Assembly (NCBI RefSeq): GCF_028745735.1
Contig: NZ_JAQZSM010000004.1
Location: forward strand, 1 to 64,000
Source of the DNA: Roseinatronobacter alkalisoli
Lineage (GTDB): Bacteria; Pseudomonadota; Alphaproteobacteria; Rhodobacterales; Rhodobacteraceae
Reading direction: 5' to 3'
DNA: 64,000 nt
Shown here: one piece after another, positions 1 through 9,350 of the stretch
Layout of the letters: each line of letters starts with the position of its first letter
How positions within the stretch are numbered: position 1 is the stretch's first letter
Program-made: the position numbers and the translations under genes
Notes under the pieces: model-generated
What the model saw: the letters and a program-made list of their open reading frames with translations, nothing else
The model's database searches: none
What the model was told of the DNA's origin: nothing

Positions 1-76
1 ATGCAATCCGCGCCTTCATACCTTCAAGCGCGGCGCGCCAATCCGAAATCACTCCAGCCCAATCCGATACGGACAT
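1..76 (-). CDS. 5' end of an unidentified leftward gene, cut by the window edge
   Basis: Only the first 25 codons are visible on the minus strand, beginning MSVSDWAGV and running off the left edge without a stop. A good ribosome binding site (GGGGAGGAA, about 5 bases before the ATG at 76-74) supports a real start. The peptide is too short to assign. The gene diverges from the interrupted coiled-coil gene to its right, so the shared promoter region would lie around 77-145, next to the IS insertion point. Confidence 0.4.
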   Translation of the reverse strand, partial: MSVSDWAGVISDWRAALEGMKARIA

Positions 77-209
77 CGAAATTCCTCCCCAATTGCTCAG
101 GCAGGATTGAATCAGATATCCATATTATATGCAACTGTAGTATTAGGGTCTGGACCCATTGATTTCCGGGGCTCTACGTGATTCACGGTTCGAAAAACGA
201 GCGGTGAAC

Positions 210-557
210 ATGTCTGATCTCTTCTGGCTGAGCGACGTCCAGATGGCGCGCCTTGAACCCTATTTCCCGAAGTCCCATGGCAAGCCTCGTGTCGATGATC
301 GCCGGGTTTTGAGCGGGATTATCTTTATCAATCGCAATGGCTTACGCTGGCGGGATGCGCCTGTGGAATACGGCCCGCACAAGACACTCTGCAACCGCTG
401 GAAGCGGTGGAGCGAGAAGGGCGTCTTTGCGCAGATGATGGCTGGCCTGGCAGCCAATCACGGCGAAGAGAAGACGGTCATGATCGACGCGACTTATCTG
501 AAGGCCCACCGAACCGCGACCAGTATGGCCGCGAAAAAGGGGGGCCTGGACGCCTGA
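210..557 (+). CDS. IS5/IS427-type transposase, N-terminal frame (orfA)
   Basis: The 115-residue product from ATG 210 (MSDLFWLSD) carries the N-terminal DUF4096-like region typical of IS5-family transposases, then the first catalytic aspartate in MIDATYLKAH. The frame stops at 557. A run of five A and six G (about 537-547) just before the stop is a plausible slippery site for a -1 shift into the second frame. An earlier in-frame ATG at 159 lies in the terminal inverted repeat and is a less likely start. Confidence 0.85.
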   Translation: MSDLFWLSDVQMARLEPYFPKSHGKPRVDDRRVLSGIIFINRNGLRWRDAPVEYGPHKTLCNRWKRWSEKGVFAQMMAGLAANHGEEKTVMIDATYLKAHRTATSMAAKKGGLDA

Positions 558-967
558 TTGGCCGAACCAAGGGCGGCATGAACACCAAGCTGCACGCCAT
601 CTGCGACAGCCAAGGGCGTCCGCTCAACCTGTTCGTCACCGCTGGTCAGGTCAGCGACTATATCGGCGCGCGGGCTCTGCTGAGCAGCTTTCCCAAGGTC
701 GACTGGCTGCTCGGGGACCGAGGTTATGACGCCGATTGGTTCAGAGATGCGTTGAAAGACAAAGGCATACGCGCCTGCATCCCGGGTCGCAAACAGCGCA
801 AGACAAGCGTGAAATACGATAAGCGGCGATACAAGCGGCGCAACCGGATCGAGATCATGTTCGGCAGGCTCAAGGATTGGCGGCGCGTCACAACCCGATA
901 TGACCGATGTCCCAAGGTCTTCCTTTCAGCAATCGCTCTCGCCGCTATCGTCATCTACTGCCTTTGA
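407..967 (+). CDS. IS5/IS427-type transposase, C-terminal frame (orfB)
   Basis: This open frame overlaps orfA in the -1 frame. The conserved part begins near 540, after the A5G6 run, and would be made as an orfA-orfB fusion. It supplies the remaining DDE residues: D in LLGDRGYDADW and E in the RNRIEIMFGRLKDWRR region, followed by the usual hydrophobic C-terminus ending AAIVIYCL. The segment 407 to about 540 is only the shadow of orfA. No internal disruption is seen. Confidence 0.8.
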   Translation: MEREGRLCADDGWPGSQSRRREDGHDRRDLSEGPPNRDQYGREKGGPGRLIGRTKGGMNTKLHAICDSQGRPLNLFVTAGQVSDYIGARALLSSFPKVDWLLGDRGYDADWFRDALKDKGIRACIPGRKQRKTSVKYDKRRYKRRNRIEIMFGRLKDWRRVTTRYDRCPKVFLSAIALAAIVIYCL

Positions 968-987
968 AACTCAATGAGTCCAGACCC

Positions 988-1762
988 TAGAAAAGCAGAA
1001 GCTTTGAGAGCTGTTGCCCTTGCCGGGCAGGGACTGCAGTCCGTCGAGGCCCGAAGCAGGCGCGCAGAACGGGTTGCTCAGGATGCTGAAACACATAAAG
1101 CGTGGGTCGATGTGCTGCGGTGCGAACTGGTCCGGAATATTGATGAGCTGTCGGCTGATGTGGAGAAGAAGCAAGCTCAGCAGACGTAACTCGAGGCGCC
1201 TGCCGCGCAGATGGAACAGGCCCGAAAAGATGCTGTTGTCGCCCGTGGCGAGGCCGATCGGCGGGCCTTTCAAGCAGAACACATCGCAATGATGGAACTG
1301 GCGCGGGCTGATGCTGCCTCAGGCCGGATCGAAGCGCTGACCGACGGCATGACCGCTCTTGCGGACCATGTTGCTGCAAGCATCACACATGGTTCTGGGG
1401 AGCAACGCATGACTACGGATGTCAGTGACAAGTTAGAGTCAGCCTTCCCTGAAATCGCGCCAGCGGTGCGCGTTGCAGAGAAAGCCGTGGACTCTGTCCG
1501 GACCCTTCGTAGCAAGGCCATCGCCTTCTCTGATCATGTGACGCAACTCCGCGAGGCTCAAAAGAAAGAAAAGGAAGGCCCGGCGAAAGAACGGCGCCTC
1601 GTCACGCAGTTGCGCCAGTCGCTCAAGGCAATGTTGGCCTGCCTCGCGCGTTGGTTGACCCATCCTGGAATGCCCGAGAGCCTTGCCGCCGAAGGTGCAG
1701 ATATCCTGTGCGATGCAGACCGGATCCTGCAGCAGCCTGAGGACAGCAGCCCGGAGTTGTGA
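988..1762 (+). pseudogene. Coiled-coil protein gene broken by an IS and a nonsense codon
   Basis: One reading frame runs from the IS right end to 1762 with a single in-frame TAA at 1187-1189. Both halves are rich in Ala, Glu, Arg and Gln with heptad-like spacing, as in a long coiled coil (RSRRAERVAQDAE before the stop, EQARKDAVVARGEAD after it). The right terminal repeat of the IS supplies an in-frame ATG at 974, so a 71-residue peptide could still be made; translation could also restart at ATG 1211 to give 183 residues. The original start was at or left of the insertion. The family is not recognised; coiled-coil plasmid or partition proteins are one possibility. Confidence 0.5.
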
Positions 1763-2061
1763 CGCAGTGCAGGGTACCCTCTTTGTGGGTCAGGATGAAT
1801 TGCCCCGAGTTTGTGGAGACCCTTCAGTTTGCGTGACCACTCTCAATCTGAACTGCTATTGTTCATCGTCTTGTCAGCGCTGCTGAAAAGATTGATGCTT
1901 TGGGTAAAGGTAAAGATCAGTCACATGATTGTACCTGTGTGTCGAATAAATGAGTGGAGTCTACCCGAAACTGCGACGTCCCCAGCGTTAACCATGGCGC
2001 GTGAAGCCACGACTTGATTATGATAAAACGTTGGGGTGCTGCCGAAAGTGGAATGTGATTG
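1763..2061. other. Intergenic region upstream of cas3
   Basis: About 300 bp with no convincing gene. A TATGAT hexamer at 2019-2024 could be a -10 element for cas3, but no good -35 is seen at the right distance. Nothing else is identifiable. Confidence 0.4.
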
Positions 2062-4554
2062 ATGTCATTTTTTGATTGGCCTGGGAAAAGCGCTGTAGGG
2101 GATGATCCTTGCGAACATCCAGCCGTGTATCATATGCTGGACGTGGCCGCCGTGGCGGAGCGTCTGATCTCGCCTTTTTCCATCGACCACAGGCTGCGCG
2201 GCGCCTTGGTTCTTCTGATTGCATTGCACGATCTGGGAAAGATCAGCGACAGCTTTCGACGGATGCTCAAGGAAGACCGACCTCAAGTCCATCGGCACTG
2301 GGAACTCTCAGAGGCGCTCCTTCATTCGTATGATCAGAATCTCTGTGCGCGGATCGGCGGTGGGCCTATGCAGCGCAACGCGTTGTATGCTGCAGCTGCC
2401 GGGCATCATGGTCGGCCACCTGACTTGCCATTGGGCCCACTGCCGAAGCCACCGCGGTCGCGCGAAATGCATAGGGTAATGATGCATGTCGGCTCGGGTG
2501 AAGGCCCTGCTGGTGAAGTCATCGAAGCCTTCTGCGATCTTTGGCCTGAGGCCTCTTTTGACGGGTTGACGGATGGCGAGGCGCTGCGGTTATCCTGGTG
2601 GCTGCCAGGCCTGTGTGCCGCAGCCGACTGGATCGGGTCGAACACGAGGTGGTTCGAAGCGCTGCCTCCAGGGCCGGGACTGTCCGAATACCTGACCCGT
2701 GCGCGCGTGATCGCGAATCGCGCCGTGACAGAGGCCGGGTTGGCAGGGGCGACCGTCTGCGATGGACCGGTCTTCGATTTCGCCTTGCGTCCCATGCAGC
2801 AGGCTTGCAAGGATGTCGCGTTGGCCGACGGCCCGATGTTGGCAGTTATTGAGGACGAAACCGGCGCGGGCAAGACCGAAGCCGCGCTGATTCTGGCGCA
2901 TCGGATGGCGCTGGCGGGGAAGGGGCGGGGTATCTATTTTGCCCTTCCGACGATGGCCACCGCAGATGCAATGTTCGCAAGAACGGCCAAGGTGATCGGT
3001 CGCATGTTTTCAAATCCGAGCCTTACACTCGCACATGGCAAGTCTGACCTGTCGAAGGACTTCCGCGATCTGGTTGAGGGCGGCGCGACCGGGGAAGATG
3101 CGGCAAGCTGCACAACATGGCTGGCCGAAAGCCGAAGGCGCGCGCTGCTGGCGGATGTCGGTGTCGGGACCATTGATCAGGCGCTCTTGTCGGTTCTGCC
3201 GGTGAAGCATCAGTCCCTGCGCCATTTCGGCCTGTCCTCGAAAATCCTGATCGTGGACGAGGTTCACGAGATGGGTGAACCCTATGTGGCGAAGGAGCTT
3301 GAGCGTTTGTTGCAGATGCACCGGGCCGCCGGGGGATCGGCGATCTTGTTGACCGCGACCTTGCCACTGGAATTGCGAGCGATGTTGTTGGCGACATATG
3401 GTGGTCGCTCGGAAACCGCTGCCTATCCGGCGCTTTCGGTGGCGGGTGGACAGACAGTTACAGGCCTCAGAGCGGATGAGCGGCCGTCGAAGGGGCCAGT
3501 GAAGGTGGCGCGGGTCGAGTCGGTAGAGAGCGCGGCTGATCTGATCGCGGCGGGGGCAGCGGCGGGGGCGGCCTGTGTCTGGATACGCAACGCGGTGGAC
3601 GAGGCTATTGCTTCGGTAGAATTGCTGCGCGCGCGCGGCATCGCGGCGCATCTGCTGCACGCCCGCTACACGCTGGCGGATCGCAAGCGGATCGAGAAAG
3701 AGGTGCTGGCTCGCGTCGGAAAGGATGGGACAGGACGAGAGGGGTTCGTTCTGGTCGGCACGCAGGTGCTGGAAGCCTCGCTTGATCTTGATTTCGACCT
3801 CATGGTGTCCGACGTTGCGCCGGTCGCGGCCTTGATTCAGCGCGCGGGACGGTTGTGGCGGCACATGGCGGAAAGGCCACGGGCAGGACGGCCCGTCCCC
3901 GACCCCGTGCTGCACGTCCTGTCGCCAGACCCGGATTCTGTGTCTGACGACAGGTGGCTGCAATCCACCCTCGGACGTGGCGCCTGGGTTTATTCGGTGG
4001 CCGATGTCTGGCGGTCAGCGCGGGTGATCTTCGCGCGCGGGGGCATCGACGCGCCGACCGGGTTGCGCGGCCTGATCGAGGCTGTCCACGGGCCGGAGGC
4101 CGAAGATGCGCCCAAGGTTCTGTTGAACGCCGAGGCGGAGATCATCGGCAAACGATTGGGCCAGAGCACACTTGCGTTGCACAATCTCGTCGATCTGGGT
4201 GCAGGCTACCGCATGGGCGGGCGCGGCAATAACGACGCGACATATCCGACGCGCCCCGGGGATGAGACGCGGACGCTGATGCTGGCGCGGCGGACAGGGC
4301 ATGGGCTGCGGCCCTGGGCCGATGGCGCGGGACCGGAGGCCTGGGCGCTGTCGGAGGTCTCGGTGCGGGTGAAACGGCTGAAGGGCGTTTCCCTTCCGGA
4401 TCAGTCCGCTCCGGAGATTGTCGCGGTCACAAGGGACTGGCCGGACTGGAAGCAGGCCGAGGCGCGGCTCTGCCCGGTGGGCGAAGATGGTGCGATCTGC
4501 GAGGGGTTGCGTTACGATGCGGAATGCGGTTTGGTGTTTGTATCCTCGGATTGA
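2062..4554 (+). CDS. cas3: CRISPR-associated helicase/nuclease Cas3, type I-E
   Basis: An 830-residue HD-nuclease plus superfamily 2 helicase that is recruited by Cascade to unwind and degrade the target strand. The N-terminal HD domain shows conserved histidines (HPAVYHMLD), the His-Asp pair in LIALHDLGK (about residues 56-58) and AAGHHGRPP. The helicase core has Walker A (ETGAGKTEA, about 267-275), a DEVH box (about 399-402), the LLTATLP motif and an arginine-finger motif (QRAGRLWRH). Length and order fit type I-E. A TTG at 2059 directly precedes the chosen ATG; no strong ribosome binding site is visible. It is separated from cse1 by about 400 bp, so it is probably a separate transcription unit. 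Confidence 0.97.
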   Translation: MSFFDWPGKSAVGDDPCEHPAVYHMLDVAAVAERLISPFSIDHRLRGALVLLIALHDLGKISDSFRRMLKEDRPQVHRHWELSEALLHSYDQNLCARIGGGPMQRNALYAAAAGHHGRPPDLPLGPLPKPPRSREMHRVMMHVGSGEGPAGEVIEAFCDLWPEASFDGLTDGEALRLSWWLPGLCAAADWIGSNTRWFEALPPGPGLSEYLTRARVIANRAVTEAGLAGATVCDGPVFDFALRPMQQACKDVALADGPMLAVIEDETGAGKTEAALILAHRMALAGKGRGIYFALPTMATADAMFARTAKVIGRMFSNPSLTLAHGKSDLSKDFRDLVEGGATGEDAASCTTWLAESRRRALLADVGVGTIDQALLSVLPVKHQSLRHFGLSSKILIVDEVHEMGEPYVAKELERLLQMHRAAGGSAILLTATLPLELRAMLLATYGGRSETAAYPALSVAGGQTVTGLRADERPSKGPVKVARVESVESAADLIAAGAAAGAACVWIRNAVDEAIASVELLRARGIAAHLLHARYTLADRKRIEKEVLARVGKDGTGREGFVLVGTQVLEASLDLDFDLMVSDVAPVAALIQRAGRLWRHMAERPRAGRPVPDPVLHVLSPDPDSVSDDRWLQSTLGRGAWVYSVADVWRSARVIFARGGIDAPTGLRGLIEAVHGPEAEDAPKVLLNAEAEIIGKRLGQSTLALHNLVDLGAGYRMGGRGNNDATYPTRPGDETRTLMLARRTGHGLRPWADGAGPEAWALSEVSVRVKRLKGVSLPDQSAPEIVAVTRDWPDWKQAEARLCPVGEDGAICEGLRYDAECGLVFVSSD

Positions 4555-4588
4555 GCGGGGATGGCCCGTGTTGAAGTGTTGGGCATAT

Positions 4589-4616
4589 CTGTTCCCCGCC
4601 ATGCGGGGATAAGTGT
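4589..4616 (+). repeat. Orphan degenerate CRISPR repeat (psi-repeat)
   Basis: The first 12 bases (CTGTTCCCCGCC) equal the array repeat. One loop base is missing and one is changed, and the GCGGGGAT arm is intact. The last six bases, part of the crRNA 5' handle, diverge. The 6-bp stem CCCCGC/GCGGGG recognised by Cas6e-type nucleases is preserved with a 3-base loop. It lies 6 kb from the array in the same orientation, and no second repeat follows at spacer distance. It could be a relic or a functional crRNA-like RNA. Confidence 0.75.
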
Positions 4617-4666
4617 TGCAGTGTATGTGAAATAAAAACCTTGACTGCTGCAATACATTCTGCAAC
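4615..4666. promoter_or_regulatory. 12-bp inverted repeat next to the psi-repeat
   Basis: GTTGCAGTGTAT (4615-4626) is mirrored by ATACATTCTGCAAC (4653-4666) with a two-base bulge. The core between them is AT-rich and contains TTGACT. The left arm overlaps the start of the psi-spacer that would follow the degenerate repeat. It could be a protein operator, an RNA hairpin, or a self-target for a crRNA-like transcript; the sequence cannot separate these. Confidence 0.5.
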
Positions 4667-4675
4667 GTTAAGAAC

Positions 4676-4707
4676 GAGCCTCGGAGGGGTTTAACCTTCC
4701 GAGGCTC
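4676..4707 (+). other. Strong hairpin in the cas3-cse1 gap
   Basis: GAGCCTCGGAGGG pairs with CCTTCCGAGGCTC across a six-base loop: 13 bp with one G-T pair. No T-run follows, so a simple intrinsic terminator is unlikely. It precedes the mini-ORF at 4761 by about 50 bp. Confidence 0.7.
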
Positions 4708-4760
4708 TATAGAAGCCCAGTTTCCCGGCTGTTGACGCAGCCAAGATGAGCGGAGGTAAG

Positions 4761-4802
4761 ATGTTGTTGAGAAAAATACCCGACCTGCCCGCTCTTGGAT
4801 GA
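4761..4802 (+). CDS. 13-codon mini-ORF with strong ribosome binding site
   Basis: GGAGGT at 4752-4757 lies just before ATG 4761. The frame encodes MLLRKIPDLPALG and stops at 4802. Codons 2-6 are TTG TTG AGA AAA ATA, an unusual cluster in this GC-rich genome. Hairpins lie on both sides (4676-4707 and 4829-4853). Candidates are a CreT-like toxic mini-ORF RNA that sequesters a rare tRNA, a leader peptide controlling cse1, or chance. Its position inside a cas operon beside a degenerate CRISPR repeat favours the first two. Function is unproven. Confidence 0.4.
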   Translation: MLLRKIPDLPALG

Positions 4803-4828
4803 GCATTTCATAGCATTCCCCAAGAGCG

Positions 4829-4853
4829 TCGGCAAGGGCCTAGCCCTTGCCGA
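4829..4853 (+). other. Perfect 11-bp hairpin before cse1
   Basis: TCGGCAAGGGC, loop CTA, GCCCTTGCCGA. It has no T-tract. It lies after the mini-ORF stop and about 105 bp before the cse1 start, so it could end or stabilise a short upstream RNA or attenuate Cascade expression. Confidence 0.7.
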
Positions 4854-4959
4854 ACCCATTGCGCCGTGAGTGAAAAAAGGCTCACCCTATGCAATTTTTT
4901 CCTTTACGCTGCTCGAGGCAGATGCTCGTCTGACTTCTGTATTTTGCGGAGGTATTGAT

Positions 4960-6422
4960 TTGCTCAATCTCATTGAAGATCCGTGGATTCCCGTTCGCTG
5001 CGTACACGGTTTCCGCCGGGTGATTGCGCCTTGGCAGATGGCCGACCCGGACGTCATTGCGCCCGACTGGCCCCGGGCCGACTTGAATATCGCCTGTCTC
5101 GAAATGCTGATCGGCCTTGTTTTCATGGCCGATCCGCCGTCCGGCCTTGCCGAATGGCAGATGCGTTGCGCCCCGGATCGAGAGCGTCTGCGCGCACGGC
5201 TGTCGGACTATGCCCCGGCCTTCAACCTGCTGGGCGACGGCCCGCTGTTCTTGCAGGATCTGGATCCCCTGGCGGGCGACGCAAGCCCGGTCGACATGCT
5301 CTTCATCGACAGCGCTGGCGCCAACACAGCGAAGAACAACGCTGATGTCATGGTCCATCGGGACAGATACGGTGTGCTAGACCTGCCGATGGCAGCGATG
5401 GCGCTTTACACCTTTCAGGCCTTCGCACCGTCCGGCGGGGCAGGAAACCGCACCTCAATGCGCGGCGGCGGGCCGCTGGTGACACTGGTTGAACCCCGCA
5501 CCAAGGACGGGCCGCTCTGGGGACTTGTCTGGGCCAATGTGCCAAACGGCGCGCCTGCCGCAGTTGAAGATCTGCCATGGATGCGCCCGACGCTGGTTTC
5601 GGACGGCGCGGACAAGATCAGGACGCCGCCGGATGGGCTGTTCGATGTCGAGGCCTTCTTCGGCATGCCGCGCCGGTTGCGGCTGGTCACCGACGGCGTG
5701 TCGATGACAGGCGTGGTTCAGCGGCCCTATGGCACGAACTACGCTGGCTGGAAACACCCGCTGAGCCCCTATTACCGTTTGAAGGAAGGGGCCGAATGGC
5801 TGCCGAAACATCCGCGTGCCGGGCGTTTCGGGTTCCGCAACTGGCTGGGGATCGTGGCGCAGGCGCGGGATGACGCACTGTCGGAGCGGGCGCTGTGCCT
5901 CAGGCAATGGAATGACCGTGGCGGTGACGTTTCGCTCATCGTTGCGGGATGGGCCATGGACAATATGAAACCGCGTGACTTCGTGCTTTCGGTGCAGCCG
6001 TTTCATGATCTCTCCATTGATGCCGAAGACAAGCTGGTCGGTCTGATCAAGGCTGCGGAAGCAGCCGGCATCGCCCTGCGCGGCGCATTGGAGCCTGTTC
6101 TGGCCGCTGGCGAGGCGCGCGAGGCAGAGCGCGAGCGGTTCTTTCGGGAACTGGAACTGCGGTTCATTGACCGTCTCGAAATGGTGAAGTCCGGTGAGGA
6201 CGCGGTGGCGGTCTGGCTGGACGATCTGCGGAAACAGGCATTCAAGCAGTTCGATGCACTCTCTGTTCCGGGGCTGGGTCTGCGCGATACGGCAAATATC
6301 AAGACGATTGTAGAAGCGCGCAAATTCCTTGGGCTGGCATTTGCAGGGTATGGCAAGCAGGGGCAGGCGATCTTTACCGCACTTGGACTCGAGCTTCCCG
6401 TCAGAAAGAAGGAAAAGGCAGC

Positions 6423-6426
<4 letters not shown>
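4960..6426 (+). CDS. cse1: Cascade large subunit Cse1 (CasA, Cas8e)
   Basis: The largest Cascade subunit, responsible for PAM recognition and Cas3 recruitment. I chose TTG 4960: it gives the family N-terminus LNLIEDPWIPV and has a well-placed GGAGG at 4949-4953. The in-frame GTG at 4870 would add 30 unrelated residues. The 488-residue length fits. The body matches the family (FNLLGDGPLFLQD, the FFNR-like loop region, a C-terminal helical bundle). It overlaps cse2 by ATGA and starts the coupled cse1-cas2 operon. Confidence 0.95.
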
Positions 6427-8007
<1,581 letters not shown>

Positions 8008-8008
<1 letters not shown>

Positions 8009-8682
8009 TGCAGTCCTACCTTGTCTTCGGCCTGACCGCCAGCCTTGGGGCAATGGGCGAACTGGCAGGCCACGAGCGGCGCGGGTCGCTTGTCTGGCCG
8101 GGCCGGGCCGCGATCATTGGCCTTTTGGGCGCGGCGCTGGGGGTCCGGCGTGACGGTGATTTCTCGGCGCTGGACGCGCTGGCGATCTCGGTGGCAATCT
8201 TTGACGAAGGTGTGCCTGTCAGGGATTATCATACGGTCGAGACTGTGCCCTCAGCGGCAGCGAAATCGCCCAATTCACGGCCCGAAGCGTTGCGGACTGC
8301 CGGAACGCACACGAACACCACCATTACCCTGCGCGACTATCGCGCGGGGCCGCTCTATGGCATCTCTGTGGCAGGCGAGGGGTTGCAAGCCATCGCAGAG
8401 GCGCTGCGCAATCCGCATTTCACGCTCTACCTTGGGCGAAAATCCTGCCCACTTGCCGCCCCGACCGGGGCAAAGGTGGTCGAAGCCGAAACCGAGGAAG
8501 CCGCGCTTGCCTTGTTGGATCTGCCGCCCTGGCGCAAGAATGCGGTCGCGCGGACGCTGGTTGTCGATGCGGCCCTAGGTGAGGTTGTCAACGACGTGCC
8601 GCTGGACCGCAAATTGTGGCATCACGGCGGACGCCGCGTGGCGATGCGTCCGGTGCGCATTGCGACGGAGGGCAGCGCATGA
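8008..8682 (+). CDS. cas5e: Cascade protein Cas5e (CasD)
   Basis: A 224-residue RAMP protein that caps the 5' handle of the crRNA in Cascade. The N-terminus (YLVFGLTASLGAMGE) and the GAALGVRRDG region fit Cas5e, as does the position between cas7e and cas6e. The ATG at 8008 overlaps the cas7e stop; a GTG at 8005 is an alternative start one codon earlier. Confidence 0.94.
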
Positions 8683-9350
8683 CGCGATACCTCAGTCGTC
8701 TTCGCCTGTCGCATAGTCCCTCTGCACGGGCGCTGGCTCCACTGTTGATGCCCTCGGAGGCGGGGCACCGGCGATCGGCTGCGCATAACCTGCTCTGGTC
8801 GATCTTTGCGGACGGGCCAGACCGGAAGCGCGACTTCCTCTGGCGGCAGGAGGGTGACAATACCTTCCTCACCCTCTCTGCGCGGCCACCGGCCAGCTCC
8901 GAGCTGTTCGAACCCCATCAGATAAAACCCTTTGCGCCGGTTGTCGTGGCGGGCGACAGGCTGGAATTCCGTCTGCGCGCAAATGCCACGCGGATGAAGC
9001 GCGGAGGGGCGCGTGTCGATGTCGTCATGGATGCGCTGCACGGTCTGCCAAGTGAAGATCGGGCCGAAAAGCGGATGGAGTTCGCCACAAGCGCCGGGTC
9101 GGACTGGCTGTCGCGGCAGGGGGACCGTGCCGGGTTCTGCGTGCTCGACGCGACGGTCGAGGATTATTCTGTCGAGCTGCTGCCCGGTCATCGTGGGCCG
9201 CGAAAAGGGCAGCCACAGTTCGGCATTATCGAGATCGCGGGGCGCCTTGAAGTGACCGATCCGGAAATATTTCTGGATCATGTCGGCAAGGGCTTCGGCC
9301 GGGCAAAGGCCTTTGGCTGCGGTCTGATGCTTCTCCGGCGGCTGCCGTGA
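8679..9350 (+). CDS. cas6e: crRNA endoribonuclease Cas6e (CasE)
   Basis: A 223-residue nuclease that cuts the CRISPR transcript at the base of the repeat hairpin. Evidence is the N-terminal ferredoxin fold start (TRYLSRLRL), the HNLLWSIFAD segment with the family's active-site-region histidine, and the C-terminal glycine-rich loop in GKGFGRAKAFGCGL. The repeat stem CCCCGC/GCGGGG in the adjacent array is its expected substrate. ATG 8679 overlaps the cas5e stop. Confidence 0.95.
   Translation: MTRYLSRLRLSHSPSARALAPLLMPSEAGHRRSAAHNLLWSIFADGPDRKRDFLWRQEGDNTFLTLSARPPASSELFEPHQIKPFAPVVVAGDRLEFRLRANATRMKRGGARVDVVMDALHGLPSEDRAEKRMEFATSAGSDWLSRQGDRAGFCVLDATVEDYSVELLPGHRGPRKGQPQFGIIEIAGRLEVTDPEIFLDHVGKGFGRAKAFGCGLMLLRRLP

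Larger units (their letters stand above)
146..987 (+). mobile_element. Complete IS5-family (IS427-type) insertion sequence
   Basis: An 842-bp element bounded by 17-bp terminal inverted repeats: 146-162 begins GGGTCTGGACCC and the complement of 971-987 begins GGGTCTGGACTC, with one mismatch in 17. It is flanked by a TA duplication (144-145 and 988-989), the target preference usual for the IS427 group of IS5. Inside are two overlapping frames encoding a DDE transposase, as expected when the full protein is made by frameshifting. Ends and frames look intact, so the element may be active. It sits in or just before the 5' part of a coiled-coil gene. Confidence 0.9.
4555..4959. other. Structured cas3-cse1 intergenic region
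   Basis: This 405-bp gap is unusually organised. In order it holds a degenerate CRISPR repeat (4589-4616), a 12-bp inverted repeat around an AT-rich core (4615-4666), a 13-bp-stem hairpin (4676-4707), a 13-codon mini-ORF with a GGAGGT ribosome binding site (4761-4802), a perfect 11-bp hairpin (4829-4853), and the ribosome binding site of cse1. A TTGACT at 4641-4646 could be a -35 element, with no clear -10. In E. coli the same gap carries the Cascade promoters. An in-frame GTG at 4870 would extend cse1 into this region but lacks family similarity. Confidence 0.7.

Noticed and set aside
4676-4707. Hairpin as a rho-independent terminator of cas3
   Set aside because: No T-run follows the stem, and it lies 120 bp beyond the stop next to other structured elements.
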